Source: Dyadobacter soli
GTDB taxonomy: Bacteria; Bacteroidota; Bacteroidia; Cytophagales; Spirosomataceae
Assembly: GCF_900101885.1 (NCBI RefSeq)
Contig: NZ_FNAN01000003.1
Location: forward strand, 248,001-312,000
Reading direction: 5' to 3'
Length of the DNA stretch: 64,000 nucleotides
The notes beneath the pieces are model-generated. The model was given only the letters and a program-made list of their open reading frames with translations. It searched no databases and was not told the DNA's origin. A program made the position numbers and the translations under genes. This document shows, piece by piece, positions 25,404-34,558 of this stretch (position 1 is the stretch's first letter; every line of letters starts with the position of its first letter).

Positions 25404-27122
25404 TTATACATTCATCTTTTTGAGCTCCTTCACGGCATGGTCAGCAGCGCGCGCAGTCATCGCCATGTAGGTGAGCGACGGGTTCACGCAGGAGGCCGAA
25501 GTCATGAACGCGCCATCGGTAACATATACGTTCTCAGCGCCCCACACCTGGTTGTTCTTGTTCAGAACGGATGTTTTAGGGTCGTTACCCATACGTGCCG
25601 TACCCATTTCGTGGATACCGATACCCGGGTGCTTCGATTCGTCGTTGTAAGGCGTCACGTTTCTCAGACCGGCCGCTTCCAGCATTTCAGCAGCGTCGTT
25701 CATCATATCCTGGCGCATTTTCTTCTCGTTTTCACCATAAGCCGCATCGAAAACGACTACCGGGAGGCCCCATTTGTCTTTTTCAGTAGCATGCAGCGTG
25801 AAGCGGTTTTTCTCGTCGGGGATCATTTCACCGAAACCTCCGATGTTCATGCTCCAACCGCCCGGTTGTGAAATTTCCTTTTTGAAATCGGCACCGAAGC
25901 CTTCCATTCCTACGCCGCGGCCCCAGCTGTCGCGGCTTGCACCACCCTGGTAACCGAACCCGCGTACGTAATCACGCTTGTCGTTGCCCCAGTTGCGGTA
26001 ACGTGGAATGTAGATACCGTTCGCACGGCGTCCGAAATAGTATTTGTCTTCGAAACCTTCCACATCGCCTCTTGCGCCAACCGCGAGGTGGTGGTCCATA
26101 ATGTTACGGCCCAGCTGGTCGCTATCGTTACCCAACCCGTTCGGGAAGCGTTTCGATTTCGAATTCATCAAGATCGACGCAGAAGCGATCGCCGATGCAT
26201 TCATGAAAATAATTTTGGCAAAATATTCCTTTGTTTCAAGGGTATTCTGGTTGATCACGCGTACGCCGGTCGCCTTGTTCAGTTTATCATCGAAAATGAC
26301 TTCCGAAACGATCGAATCCGTTACCAACGTAAGGTTACCTGTCTTTTGTGCTGCCGGTAGTGTGGCCGCCTGGGTGCTGAAATAACCTCCATACGGACAT
26401 CCGCGCATACACATGTTACGGAACTGGCACGCGGCACGTCCGAGCTCCGTATGGAATGCCTGCGGCTGGGTAAGGTGCGCGGCCCGGCCCATAATGATGT
26501 GGCGGCCTGCGAATTTCTTCTCTACCTCGCCTTTTACGTGTTTTTCCACGCAGTTCATCTGCATGGGAGGCAGGTAGTTGCCGTCGGGAAGCACGTCGAG
26601 GCCGTCTTTGGCGCCGCTGATACCTGCAAATTTCTCCACGTAGTCATACCATGGGGCAATGTCGGCGTAGCGGATCGGCCAGTCGACCCCGATTCCTTCC
26701 TTGCCATTCGCCTCGAAATCCGCCGCGTTCAGGCGGTAGCTCTGGCGTCCCCACAGGAGGGAGCGGCCGCCTACGTGGTACGCACGGATCCAGTCGAACT
26801 TCCGTGTTTCCAGGTAAGGGTTTTCTTTATCGTTTTCGAAGAGGTAGCGGTGCTCTTCGTTGGCGGTGTAGCCTGTGCGCATACCTGCCCAGTATTCTTC
26901 TTTCGCCATGGTGGTAACCCGTCCGCGGTGTTCCAGTTCCCAGGGGGCGAGGGTGGCGGTTTTATAATCTACAATGTGCTTGATGTCCCGTCCTCTTTCG
27001 AGCATGAGTACTTTCAAACCCTTTTCGGTCAGCTCTTTGGCAGCCCATCCGCCGCTGATGCCCGAACCCACCACAATTGCGTCGTAAGTGGCTTGTTTTG
27101 TTGCTTTTATGTTCAGATTCAT
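25404..27122 (-). CDS. GMC family oxidoreductase (FAD-dependent)
   Basis: A 572-residue flavoprotein. The FAD-binding fold is at the N-terminus (DAIVVGSGISGGWAAKEL), the segment MCMRGCPYGGYFSTQAAT is typical of the gluconate 2-dehydrogenase large-subunit subgroup, and the C-terminus carries the active-site region HEMGTARMGND and SASCVNPSLTYMAM. It should oxidise a sugar or alcohol. It lacks any signal peptide of its own, while the gene just upstream in the same operon encodes a Tat-type small subunit, so export as a complex is likely. Confidence 0.88.
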   Translation of the reverse strand: MNLNIKATKQATYDAIVVGSGISGGWAAKELTEKGLKVLMLERGRDIKHIVDYKTATLAPWELEHRGRVTTMAKEEYWAGMRTGYTANEEHRYLFENDKENPYLETRKFDWIRAYHVGGRSLLWGRQSYRLNAADFEANGKEGIGVDWPIRYADIAPWYDYVEKFAGISGAKDGLDVLPDGNYLPPMQMNCVEKHVKGEVEKKFAGRHIIMGRAAHLTQPQAFHTELGRAACQFRNMCMRGCPYGGYFSTQAATLPAAQKTGNLTLVTDSIVSEVIFDDKLNKATGVRVINQNTLETKEYFAKIIFMNASAIASASILMNSKSKRFPNGLGNDSDQLGRNIMDHHLAVGARGDVEGFEDKYYFGRRANGIYIPRYRNWGNDKRDYVRGFGYQGGASRDSWGRGVGMEGFGADFKKEISQPGGWSMNIGGFGEMIPDEKNRFTLHATEKDKWGLPVVVFDAAYGENEKKMRQDMMNDAAEMLEAAGLRNVTPYNDESKHPGIGIHEMGTARMGNDPKTSVLNKNNQVWGAENVYVTDGAFMTSASCVNPSLTYMAMTARAADHAVKELKKMNV

Positions 27123-27161
27123 GATGAATATCCTTCAAAAAATTAAAAAAATGTTTGGGGC

Positions 27162-27761
27162 TTACATCGCCCAGTTTTTCTGGCCGGGTTTCAGGTCGAT
27201 GCAGCCGTCGTAGCGCCCGGGAACAGCCACATATTCCAGCGCCTGGGTAGCACCCGGTTCGGATGTGAAATAGCCGAGCAGGGTCAGTTCCTTCATCAGG
27301 CGGAAGAAAGGCACACCGGCGTCGGTGTATTCCTTACCAGCTTCGGTATATTTTTTCTTTTCCTCACCTGCCTTCGCGAGTTCTTCTTTCGCATCGGCTT
27401 CCATCTCTTTCAGGATCTTCGTTTGTTCTTCGGGTTTTGCTTTCAGGAAGTCTTTTTTCTCCAACTCTGCCAAACCCTTGTTAAAGCTTTCCTGGTCCTT
27501 TGCCGCGTAGCAATCTTTCAGCATCATTTCAATAAATTCACCCACTTTGGCATCTTTCGCTCCCGGGGTGTCTGTTTTTGGAATGATAATTTCAGCCACT
27601 TCCGAAACAAGCGCCTTGCGGTCCGTGGAGAAAGGGAAAGTCATTGCCGAGGCAGTTTCGGTAGAAGACTTACAGCCTTCCAGAAAAGCCAGCATGGTGG
27701 GTGCAGAGAGTGTGCCACCCATTAATAGAGCCACACGACCAAGGGCATCACGTCTTTTCAT
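27162..27761 (-). CDS. Gluconate 2-dehydrogenase subunit 3 family protein
   Basis: A 199-residue partner of the downstream GMC oxidoreductase (39-bp gap, same strand). The N-terminus MKRRDALGRVALLMGGTL is a twin-arginine signal, and it ends in LAFLEGC, which also fits a lipobox. The mature part has the family segment VAEIIIPKTDTPGAKDAKVG and a charged helical insert. It probably guides the folded dehydrogenase through the Tat pathway and may anchor it as a lipoprotein. No cytochrome c subunit is present next to the pair. Confidence 0.85.
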   Translation of the reverse strand: MKRRDALGRVALLMGGTLSAPTMLAFLEGCKSSTETASAMTFPFSTDRKALVSEVAEIIIPKTDTPGAKDAKVGEFIEMMLKDCYAAKDQESFNKGLAELEKKDFLKAKPEEQTKILKEMEADAKEELAKAGEEKKKYTEAGKEYTDAGVPFFRLMKELTLLGYFTSEPGATQALEYVAVPGRYDGCIDLKPGQKNWAM

Positions 27762-27987
27762 CTGATATACTTAATATAGGTTAACAATCCAAAGTGTAAT
27801 TCTGCATTTGATTAATGCAATTTTGAACAGCCTGCTAATTTAGGAAATATTCTGGCTCGTATGTTGGTTAGAATGATTCTATATAGTTGCCGGGGCTGTA
27901 TGCGGCTATTTCACAGGCAATCGCGGGAATTAAATTTATATTAAAATGTAACCGCGGGTGTAGAAACTGGCCGGTCATTCCAACGAT

Positions 27988-29043
27988 TCAGAGAACCATT
28001 AAATTGCAGCCGCGGATATCGGAATTGTCGAAACGCCCCATGACATAAAAAGTGCCCGGTTTCTCCCCGTACCTGCCCAGATCCTGCGTTTCGATGAACG
28101 AACAGGTATCCAGGTTGGCCAGGTCGATTACATTGATGCCGCCGGTTTTGGAAGCGCCGAAGTTATGGTCGCTAATGGCGAACGGGTCGTTGATATCGCG
28201 CAGCAGAATGCGCATCGAATACCCGGGTGTGAACAGGCCTTCGCCATGCGAGTAACCTTGTGAAAGAAGCTCCGTCATCCCATACTCCGAATGGATCGCC
28301 GGCACGCCGAAGCTCGCGGTCAGCTCGTCGTGCACCTCTTCCCTGAGCATTTCCTTGCGCCGTCCTTTCATGCCGCCTGTATCCATCACCATGAAATGTT
28401 CGATGTTTTTCAGGAAAGAAAGGTCGAAGCTGCTTTCCGCCAGGTCCAGCAATGCAAACGTAACCCCGAGCAACAGAATGCCCCGGCCGTCGGGATGGTC
28501 GGCGAGGTAGCGCAGGCGGTGCAGCATTTCTCCCGTGTTATTAAGGTAAAACCCTGAATACTCCGATCCGCTCTCTTCAATAAAATGTTGCATCATATAC
28601 ACGAGCGAAGAGTTGGTTCGTTCAAGGTATGACGGTAGCAGCGCCAGAATATGAAAGCGGTTCAGATCGCCGTAGTTATGCTGGAAAATGCGATAGGAAA
28701 CGGCTTTGTAAAGTGGTTCGTCGTAAAGGTGATGACGGCTGGTAGTTTGCCCGGTTGTCCCGCTGCTCTGGAAAACAACAGGCGCGTCGGCATAATGCCC
28801 CGTAGCGACGCGATGATTCTTGAAAAACTGGATTGGAAGAAAAGGGATTTGCGTCAATGCGCTGATACCCGCCGGGTCGATACCCAGGTGCCGGATGTAT
28901 TCGTTATAAACAGGATTATATTCAGCCTGGAAACGGAAAACCCTGAGGGCAAGCGGCTCAAAATCCGCGAGCTCAAAGGTGATGATCCGTTCTCTTAACC
29001 CTGCCCTTATTTCGGCAATCGATTTATTGTTTTGCAGTTCCAA
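27988..29043 (-). CDS. LuxE-like acyl-protein synthetase family protein
   Basis: A 351-residue member of the adenylating superfamily in the LuxE/acyl-protein synthetase branch. The phosphate-binding loop is FQSSGTTGQT (residues 91-100), with SEYGMTELLSQGYS and DLGRYGEKPGTFYVMGR as later adenylation motifs. LuxE activates fatty acids in luminous bacteria, but no luxCDAB genes are here. In Bacteroidota similar proteins occur alone or with polysaccharide genes; the substrate is unknown. A -7 box precedes the ATG. Confidence 0.75.
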   Translation of the reverse strand: MELQNNKSIAEIRAGLRERIITFELADFEPLALRVFRFQAEYNPVYNEYIRHLGIDPAGISALTQIPFLPIQFFKNHRVATGHYADAPVVFQSSGTTGQTTSRHHLYDEPLYKAVSYRIFQHNYGDLNRFHILALLPSYLERTNSSLVYMMQHFIEESGSEYSGFYLNNTGEMLHRLRYLADHPDGRGILLLGVTFALLDLAESSFDLSFLKNIEHFMVMDTGGMKGRRKEMLREEVHDELTASFGVPAIHSEYGMTELLSQGYSHGEGLFTPGYSMRILLRDINDPFAISDHNFGASKTGGINVIDLANLDTCSFIETQDLGRYGEKPGTFYVMGRFDNSDIRGCNLMVL

Positions 29044-29072
29044 TCCGCTTACTTTCGTAGATACTTAAAAAG

Positions 29073-29080
29073 CAAAGTTA
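29073..29080 (-). promoter_or_regulatory. -7 box for the LuxE-like gene
   Basis: The minus strand reads TAACTTTG, about 30 bp before the ATG at 29043. The nearest TTG is 23 bp further upstream, slightly beyond the usual spacing. Confidence 0.4.
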
Positions 29081-29094
29081 AAAATAGAACTCAT

Positions 29095-29649
29095 ATGAAG
29101 CTGCAAGTTTCCTTGTTCATACTGTTGGCGGTTGCATCGGCGAGTTGTGTCGATATTCCCGATTTCGATGATACGCCCTGGATCGACTATAATGGCATCT
29201 CGCAGGAGACGCGGAATGATAGCGTTAACGGTCAGCCGGCACAGGAAGTGGAGATTGTTACGGTTACAGTCGATTTTGAGGACGGTGACGGAGACCTTGG
29301 CGCCAGCGATGCGGAAGTACAGGACAAGGATAACTTTGGCAAGCAATATTTGAATGCGCCAGGCTGGAACCTCGAAGCGAACTACCGGCTGGTGACCATG
29401 TTCAAGCGTAAAGACGGATCCTGGGACGAACGAATCCTGGCAGGTGATTCGGTCAAGTTCTTCCCGATCTTAAAGCCGGACGGAAAAGCAGGGCCGATCC
29501 GAGGCAAGCTGGATCTGAATACGCGTTTTATTAAATTCCGTAGCGCTGTTCCTACCACGGTAAAGTTTAAAGTCAGCATTATGGACCGCGCTTTCCGGGT
29601 CAGTAACCAGATCACGACGGATACCATAGTAGTGCCGGTGCTACCCTAA
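29095..29649 (+). CDS. Hypothetical lipoprotein
   Basis: A 184-residue exported lipoprotein: MKLQVSLFILLAVASASC is a lipoprotein signal with a lipobox Cys18. The mature part is a beta-rich domain with the acidic segment VDFEDGDGDLGASD and repeated strands (YRLVTMFKRKDGSWDERIL, VKFKVSIMDRAFRVSNQI), common in Bacteroidota lipoproteins of unknown role. An upstream TTG in the same frame overlaps the LuxE-like gene and was rejected. It converges with the sensor kinase, overlapping by 4 bp. Confidence 0.7.
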   Translation: MKLQVSLFILLAVASASCVDIPDFDDTPWIDYNGISQETRNDSVNGQPAQEVEIVTVTVDFEDGDGDLGASDAEVQDKDNFGKQYLNAPGWNLEANYRLVTMFKRKDGSWDERILAGDSVKFFPILKPDGKAGPIRGKLDLNTRFIKFRSAVPTTVKFKVSIMDRAFRVSNQITTDTIVVPVLP

Positions 29650-30929
29650 GATCCCTCTAAAATATCGGCATTCAGGGTAATCCTGAATGTCGTTCCTTTT
29701 CCTACCTCCGAGCTCTTTACAAAAAGCTTCCCGGCGTGGTAATTTTCGATAATCCGTTTCGCAAGCGTTAATCCAAGGCCCCAGCCGCGTTTCTTAGTAC
29801 TGAAACCCGGATTGAAGATTTTATTGGCCTGTGCCTTGGTCATCCCCTTCCCGGTATCGGCAATGTCGATCCAGATTTCCTTCGCACGCGGGGGCGCTTG
29901 CAGCGTCACGTGGATTTGGCCCACGCCGCTCATCGCATCCACCGCATTCTTGCAAATATTCTCGATCACCCATTCAAAAAGGTTCTTGTTGAGCAATGTG
30001 GTCTGCTCTTCGGCGAGCTGGTTATGCACTTCAAATTTTACTTTGGAAGAAACCCGTTTTTCGAGGTAATTGATAAAATTGGCTACGATCATGGCAATGG
30101 GTTCCTGCCGTAGCGTGGGAATGGAGCCGATGTTCGAAAACCGCGTCGTGATCATTTCCAGCCGGATCACATCCTTTTCAATTTCTTCGGCAATCGAAGG
30201 GTCTATTGTCGGATCGCTGCGGAAATACTCCACCCAGGCCATTAAGGAAGAAAGCGGCGTGCCCAACTGGTGAGCTGTTTCTTTCGCCAAGCCGACCCAT
30301 ACGCGGTTTTGCTCCGCCTTCCGCGCCGAGCTGAATGCGAGATAGGCGAGGTAGCCGATCAGCAGCATCACCGAAAGTTGCAGGAAAGGGTAGTAACGAA
30401 GCTGCGTAAGCAAAAACGAGTTGCTATAATAGATTTTCCCCGCACGCCCTTTCCCGAGCTCGACCGGAATAGGCGGATGTTCGAGCTTCATTTCTTCGAG
30501 CCTTTCCTGGATAATGCGCTCGCGCTCCTGGCGGCTTACTTTGTCGGGAAACTTAATGTTCTTGTTCGGGTTCGGAATGTTGTTTTCATCTACGTAAATG
30601 GCCGGGATCTGGTAGAAATTCACGGCGTCTTCGATCACCTGGTAAATCACGTTGAAGTTTTCGTCCAGCGGGCTGTTCACCACATAGCGTAAACCTTCCG
30701 CGTAAAGCTGTACCTCCCTTTCCTCGCGTTCTTCGAGCTCTTCCACCAGCTTGTCGGTATAAAACAGCGAGCCGATGCTCAGGATGAGCAGGATGATCCC
30801 GATCCCGTATTTGTAAAAGCTTTTCTGATCATAAGTATCCATCAGTGACCGGCGCAGGCGCTGGCTGTTCAGGATAGCTACGGGGTGCAGCTTGAAACGC
30901 GGTTTTTCTTTTGGACTTTCGCTGATCAT
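29646..30929 (-). CDS. Membrane sensor histidine kinase
   Basis: A 427-residue kinase with two membrane helices (about 41-57 and 181-199) enclosing a periplasmic sensor of about 125 residues. The phosphoacceptor is His220 in AKETAHQLGTPLSSL, and the HATPase domain has NICKNAVDAM, DTGKGM and GWGLGLTLAKRIIENY. No HAMP domain or response regulator gene is adjacent, so the partner is encoded elsewhere. The periplasmic part is rich in charged residues (EELEEREEREVQLY) and belongs to no domain I can name. Confidence 0.88.
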   Translation of the reverse strand: MISESPKEKPRFKLHPVAILNSQRLRRSLMDTYDQKSFYKYGIGIILLILSIGSLFYTDKLVEELEEREEREVQLYAEGLRYVVNSPLDENFNVIYQVIEDAVNFYQIPAIYVDENNIPNPNKNIKFPDKVSRQERERIIQERLEEMKLEHPPIPVELGKGRAGKIYYSNSFLLTQLRYYPFLQLSVMLLIGYLAYLAFSSARKAEQNRVWVGLAKETAHQLGTPLSSLMAWVEYFRSDPTIDPSIAEEIEKDVIRLEMITTRFSNIGSIPTLRQEPIAMIVANFINYLEKRVSSKVKFEVHNQLAEEQTTLLNKNLFEWVIENICKNAVDAMSGVGQIHVTLQAPPRAKEIWIDIADTGKGMTKAQANKIFNPGFSTKKRGWGLGLTLAKRIIENYHAGKLFVKSSEVGKGTTFRITLNADILEGS

Positions 30930-31173
30930 TCCGGGTCGGGCACAATCTGCCCGATGTTAATGTTATAGTTTACAAATAACGCAAATAATTTAAGCTTAGT
31001 GGCGTTGCGACCGTTTTTCATCACCCTCACCGATCAGTTTCGGATATGACGAAAGTCATGTTTTCAGCGCTTTCGCGGGTTGAAATTTGTATGACTTATG
31101 GCAGTTTTATTTAAATGCTTTCTAAATAAGTGAACGGTCATAGTTCCACATTCATATTATGATTTTTGTACAG

Positions 31174-31181
31174 TATTTTTG
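31174..31181 (+). promoter_or_regulatory. -7 box for hemA
   Basis: The plus strand reads TATTTTTG, about 20 bp before the hemA start. No clear -33 TTG at the standard distance. Confidence 0.4.
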
Positions 31182-31202
31182 TGAATCGAATTAGACCAAG
31201 TG

Positions 31203-32462
31203 ATGTATAACCAGTTCAAATCAGTCAGTTTATCACATCGGAATGCTCCTCTTGCTATCAGGGAACAGCTTGCACTGAACGAGGCGGAAGCGAAGAGCAT
31301 GATGCTTCGTCTGAAAGATTTTTTCGATATCGCCGACGTTCTTGCCGTCTCTACCTGTAACCGCACCGAAATATACTACTCCTCCGCCAACGATCTTAAC
31401 GAAGACATTATCAAGCTTTTACTGATCGAAAAAGGGATTGAAGACGTAGAAAATTTCAAAGCCTATTTCGAGCAGTTTTCCGAAGGCGACGCGGCGGTGC
31501 AGCACCTTTTCCACGTAGCCACAGGCTTGCAATCGCAAGTGGTAGGAGATATGCAAATCCCGAACCAGATCAAACATGCGTACCAATGGTCGGCCGACCT
31601 GAATATGGCCGGGCCGTTCCTGCACCGTTTGCTTCACACGATATTTTTTGCCAACAAACGCGTCGCACAGGAGACATTCTTCCGCGATGGCGCTGCCTCT
31701 GTTTCCTATGCGGCCGTAGAATTGCTCGAAGGCCTCATGCCGAACCCTAAAATCCTTGTAGTAGGTTTGGGTGAGATCGGAACGGATGTGTGCCGTAACC
31801 TTGCGCAGAATACAAATGCAGAGGTAACCCTTGTGAACAGGACCCGCAGTAAGGCAGAAGCGCTTGGCGCAGAGCTGGGTTTCCGGGTGGCGGACTTTGC
31901 AGATATTGAATCCGAAATTGCACATGCCGACATTATCGTATCGTCCATCCAGCGTGAAGAGCCATTCTTCACCAAAGAAATGATGGTGCGCCTGCGCGGT
32001 ATGTCGTTCAAATATTTTATCGACCTTTCGGTACCACGCAGCGTGTCGCCGGAAGTGGAAGAAGTGCCAGGCGTAATGCTTTATACCATCGATTCGATCC
32101 GTTCGAAAGCCGATGAGGCATTGCAGCGCAGGCTGGACTCGGTGCCGCACGTGGAAGAGATTATCACCGAAGCGGTAGTTGAATTCAACGACTGGTCACG
32201 CGAGATGATCGTTTCGCCTACGATCCAGAAGCTGAAAGGCGCGTTGGAACAGATCCGCAAAGAAGAGTTAGGCCGCTTTACCAAAAGCCTCACCGAATCG
32301 GAGCTGGAAAAAGTAGAGCGCATTACCACCAGCATGATGCAGAAAATCCTCAAACTGCCGGTGCTTCAATTGAAAGCAGCCTGCAAAAGAGGAGAAGCCG
32401 AAACGCTGATCGACGTGTTGAACGACTTGTTCAACCTGGAAAAAGAGAAAGAAAGCCATTAA
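31203..32462 (+). CDS. hemA: Glutamyl-tRNA reductase
   Basis: A 419-residue enzyme that reduces glutamyl-tRNA to glutamate-1-semialdehyde, the first step of tetrapyrrole synthesis in the C5 pathway. The catalytic Cys is in STCNRTEIYY (residue 52), the NADPH-binding motif is VVGLGEIGTDVC near residue 190, and a C-terminal helical dimerisation domain follows. A GTG directly before the ATG could add one residue. It is a single gene here, followed by a strong terminator; other heme genes are not in the window. Confidence 0.95.
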   Translation: MYNQFKSVSLSHRNAPLAIREQLALNEAEAKSMMLRLKDFFDIADVLAVSTCNRTEIYYSSANDLNEDIIKLLLIEKGIEDVENFKAYFEQFSEGDAAVQHLFHVATGLQSQVVGDMQIPNQIKHAYQWSADLNMAGPFLHRLLHTIFFANKRVAQETFFRDGAASVSYAAVELLEGLMPNPKILVVGLGEIGTDVCRNLAQNTNAEVTLVNRTRSKAEALGAELGFRVADFADIESEIAHADIIVSSIQREEPFFTKEMMVRLRGMSFKYFIDLSVPRSVSPEVEEVPGVMLYTIDSIRSKADEALQRRLDSVPHVEEIITEAVVEFNDWSREMIVSPTIQKLKGALEQIRKEELGRFTKSLTESELEKVERITTSMMQKILKLPVLQLKAACKRGEAETLIDVLNDLFNLEKEKESH

Positions 32463-32489
32463 TATCACATAGACCTCTTCCAATATCGT

Positions 32490-32519
32490 ACTCCCTGGCC
32501 CGCGCCCGGGAGTTTTTTT
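32490..32519 (+). terminator. hemA terminator
   Basis: ACTCCC (32490-32495) pairs with GGGAGT (32508-32513) around a GC-rich loop that can extend the stem, followed by a T run to 32519. It lies 28 bp after the hemA stop. Confidence 0.8.
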
Positions 32520-32532
32520 ATGCGCAAAAAAA

Positions 32533-32558
32533 GAGAGGGTGACATTTGCCACCCTCTC
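32533..32558 (-). terminator. Terminator facing the ABC transporter gene
   Basis: A 9-bp stem (GAGAGGGTG at 32533-32541 with its complement at 32550-32558) is followed on the minus strand by seven T residues. It lies 160 bp past the ABC transporter stop and back to back with the hemA terminator. Confidence 0.75.
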
Positions 32559-32718
32559 TATGTATTACCTTACCCTCCACAATAATTAATTGTTATCTTA
32601 AAATCCTGCACCGTGTACATAAGTAGCGGTTTTGGATCAGTCGTTCATCACCATGCAACGACATACGATGGACGGATCACTTTAGATCACCGACCCGAAA
32701 AAAAAAATTAAAAATTTT

Positions 32719-34509
32719 TCAGTCCTGCTCGCGGCTCATGGTTTCGAGCATCTTGCCGAGGTTCAGGCTCCGGGCCGAAGCATTGAAAATCTGCCTGTAA
32801 ACGCCATTTTGCTCGTACAAATCCTCATGTTTGCCCGATTCCACGATATGTCCTTTTTTCATAACATAAATCTGATCCGAATCGAGAATTTGCGCGAGAC
32901 TGTGGGAGATAATGACCACCGTCCGGTTTTTCTTGATCGCGTCGAGGCTGTTTTTAATCTGCTCGGTAGCAATAGCGTCGAGGCTGGCGGTAGGCTCGTC
33001 GAGGAAAATAATGGGGGGATTTTTGAGAAAAAGACGCGCGATGGCAATGCGCTGCTGCTGCCCACCGGAAAGCAGTTGGGCATCCGTCCCGTAGCCGTTG
33101 GGCAATTCCATGATCTGCTCGTGCAAATAAGCACTTTTGGACGCTTCCACGAGCTCCTCCCAGCTGGCTTCGGGCTTGCCGTACCAGATATTCTCGGCAA
33201 TGGAGCCTTTAAAAATGTGGTTTTTTTGCAGCACCATACCAATCGCATTCCGAAGCGACGACAGGTCATAAGATTTCAACGGCTGTCCGTCGAGCAGAAT
33301 CTCGCCCGCGTCCTGGGCGTAAAAGCCGACGAGCAGGTTGATCAATGTACTTTTCCCTGCGCCCGAAAGCCCTACCAGCGCCGTAGTCTGCCCGGATTTG
33401 ATCTCCATATCGATGCCCGACAATGCTTTCGTGCCATTAGGATAGGCAAATGATACATTTCGCAATTGGTAATCGCCCCGGAACTGTGCTTTCTCGGCTT
33501 TTCCGCTGGTTTCTACCGAGTCGTTAGCGTCGAGAATATCGAAGAAGCCTTCCGAATAGGTGAGCGCGTCGTTCATCTCGTCGTAAATGCGGTGCAGCTG
33601 GCGAATGGGCGCGGAGACGTTGTTGAATAGCAGAATATGGAACATGATCGCACCGATGGACATTTGCTGGTCGAGCACGAGGTAGGCCGTGAGAATGATG
33701 ATCAGTACCACGCCGATTTGCTCGATAAAGCTCTTGATACCGTCGTAGGTAAAGTTGGTTTTCCGGGTTTTGAGCTGCGAATCCATCAGCTCCATTTGCA
33801 GCCGGTATTGCTTTTCGCCTTCCTGTTTCTCGCGCACAAAGGATTTGATCACAATGACCGACTCGATCAGGTTGATAAGCCCATTACTCTTGTTCTCTCG
33901 CTGCCGTTTCAACTTTCGGCGCACGCCCTGCAACTCGCCGGCTTGTTTGTAACTCAACCAGAAATAAACCGGCAGAATGGCCAATGCAATGCAGCCGACG
34001 TAAAAATTGGCCGAAAACATGATACCCAGTGCGACTATCGCATTGGCAAACAGCGGCAGAATATCGATAAAGAAGTTTTGAATCAGTTTCGTGAGGCTCT
34101 CCGCACCCCGGTCGATGCGGGTTTGCAGCTTGCCTTTCTGGTTCTCATTGTCACTGAAAAACGCCAGATTATAAGTCAGAATACGGTTGATGGCATTCTG
34201 CGCGAGGTCGCTGGACACTTTAATGCGGATCTTTTCACCAAAATACCGCTGCCCGAAAACGATGAACGTGTTCACGATCTCTTTCAGGAAAAGTATCACG
34301 GTGATTTGTATTAAAAGCTCCTTGCCCTGCAAAATGCCCCAATGCTTGTCGAGCATCGACTGCACCGTGTCGACCGTGTAGCGGAGCACCCAGGGGTTCA
34401 CTTGCGCCGTTACGGCACCCAGTAAGGTAAGGAATAATGCAAATGCGATTTGCCGGTGGTACGGCTGGACGAAAGGACGTAGTCTTTGAAAGATTTGCCA
34501 GATATTCAT
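32719..34509 (-). CDS. ABC transporter, fused permease and ATPase
   Basis: A 596-residue half-transporter of the MsbA/multidrug type. Six membrane helices fill residues 20-300. The ATPase has Walker [10 protein letters not shown] (380-388), signature LSGGQ (480-484) and Walker B IIFLDEP (500-506). It should work as a homodimer that exports lipids, drugs or peptides. Single-gene unit between hemA and the helicase gene. A hairpin at 34509-34533 overlaps its start codon. Confidence 0.9.
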   Translation of the reverse strand: MNIWQIFQRLRPFVQPYHRQIAFALFLTLLGAVTAQVNPWVLRYTVDTVQSMLDKHWGILQGKELLIQITVILFLKEIVNTFIVFGQRYFGEKIRIKVSSDLAQNAINRILTYNLAFFSDNENQKGKLQTRIDRGAESLTKLIQNFFIDILPLFANAIVALGIMFSANFYVGCIALAILPVYFWLSYKQAGELQGVRRKLKRQRENKSNGLINLIESVIVIKSFVREKQEGEKQYRLQMELMDSQLKTRKTNFTYDGIKSFIEQIGVVLIIILTAYLVLDQQMSIGAIMFHILLFNNVSAPIRQLHRIYDEMNDALTYSEGFFDILDANDSVETSGKAEKAQFRGDYQLRNVSFAYPNGTKALSGIDMEIKSGQTTALVGLSGAGKSTLINLLVGFYAQDAGEILLDGQPLKSYDLSSLRNAIGMVLQKNHIFKGSIAENIWYGKPEASWEELVEASKSAYLHEQIMELPNGYGTDAQLLSGGQQQRIAIARLFLKNPPIIFLDEPTASLDAIATEQIKNSLDAIKKNRTVVIISHSLAQILDSDQIYVMKKGHIVESGKHEDLYEQNGVYRQIFNASARSLNLGKMLETMSREQD

Positions 34510-34533
34510 GCAGGATCAACACGAAATCCTGCA
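34509..34533 (-). other. Hairpin overlapping the ABC transporter start codon
   Basis: On the minus strand TGCAGGAT (34526-34533 complement) pairs with ATCCTGCA (34509-34516 complement) around a 9-nt loop, so the A of the ATG lies in the stem. It follows the helicase stop by 26 bp. It may be a helicase terminator, a translation-control hairpin or both. Confidence 0.4.
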
Positions 34534-34558
34534 AAATGATTTGAATATCTGGCGCTTA

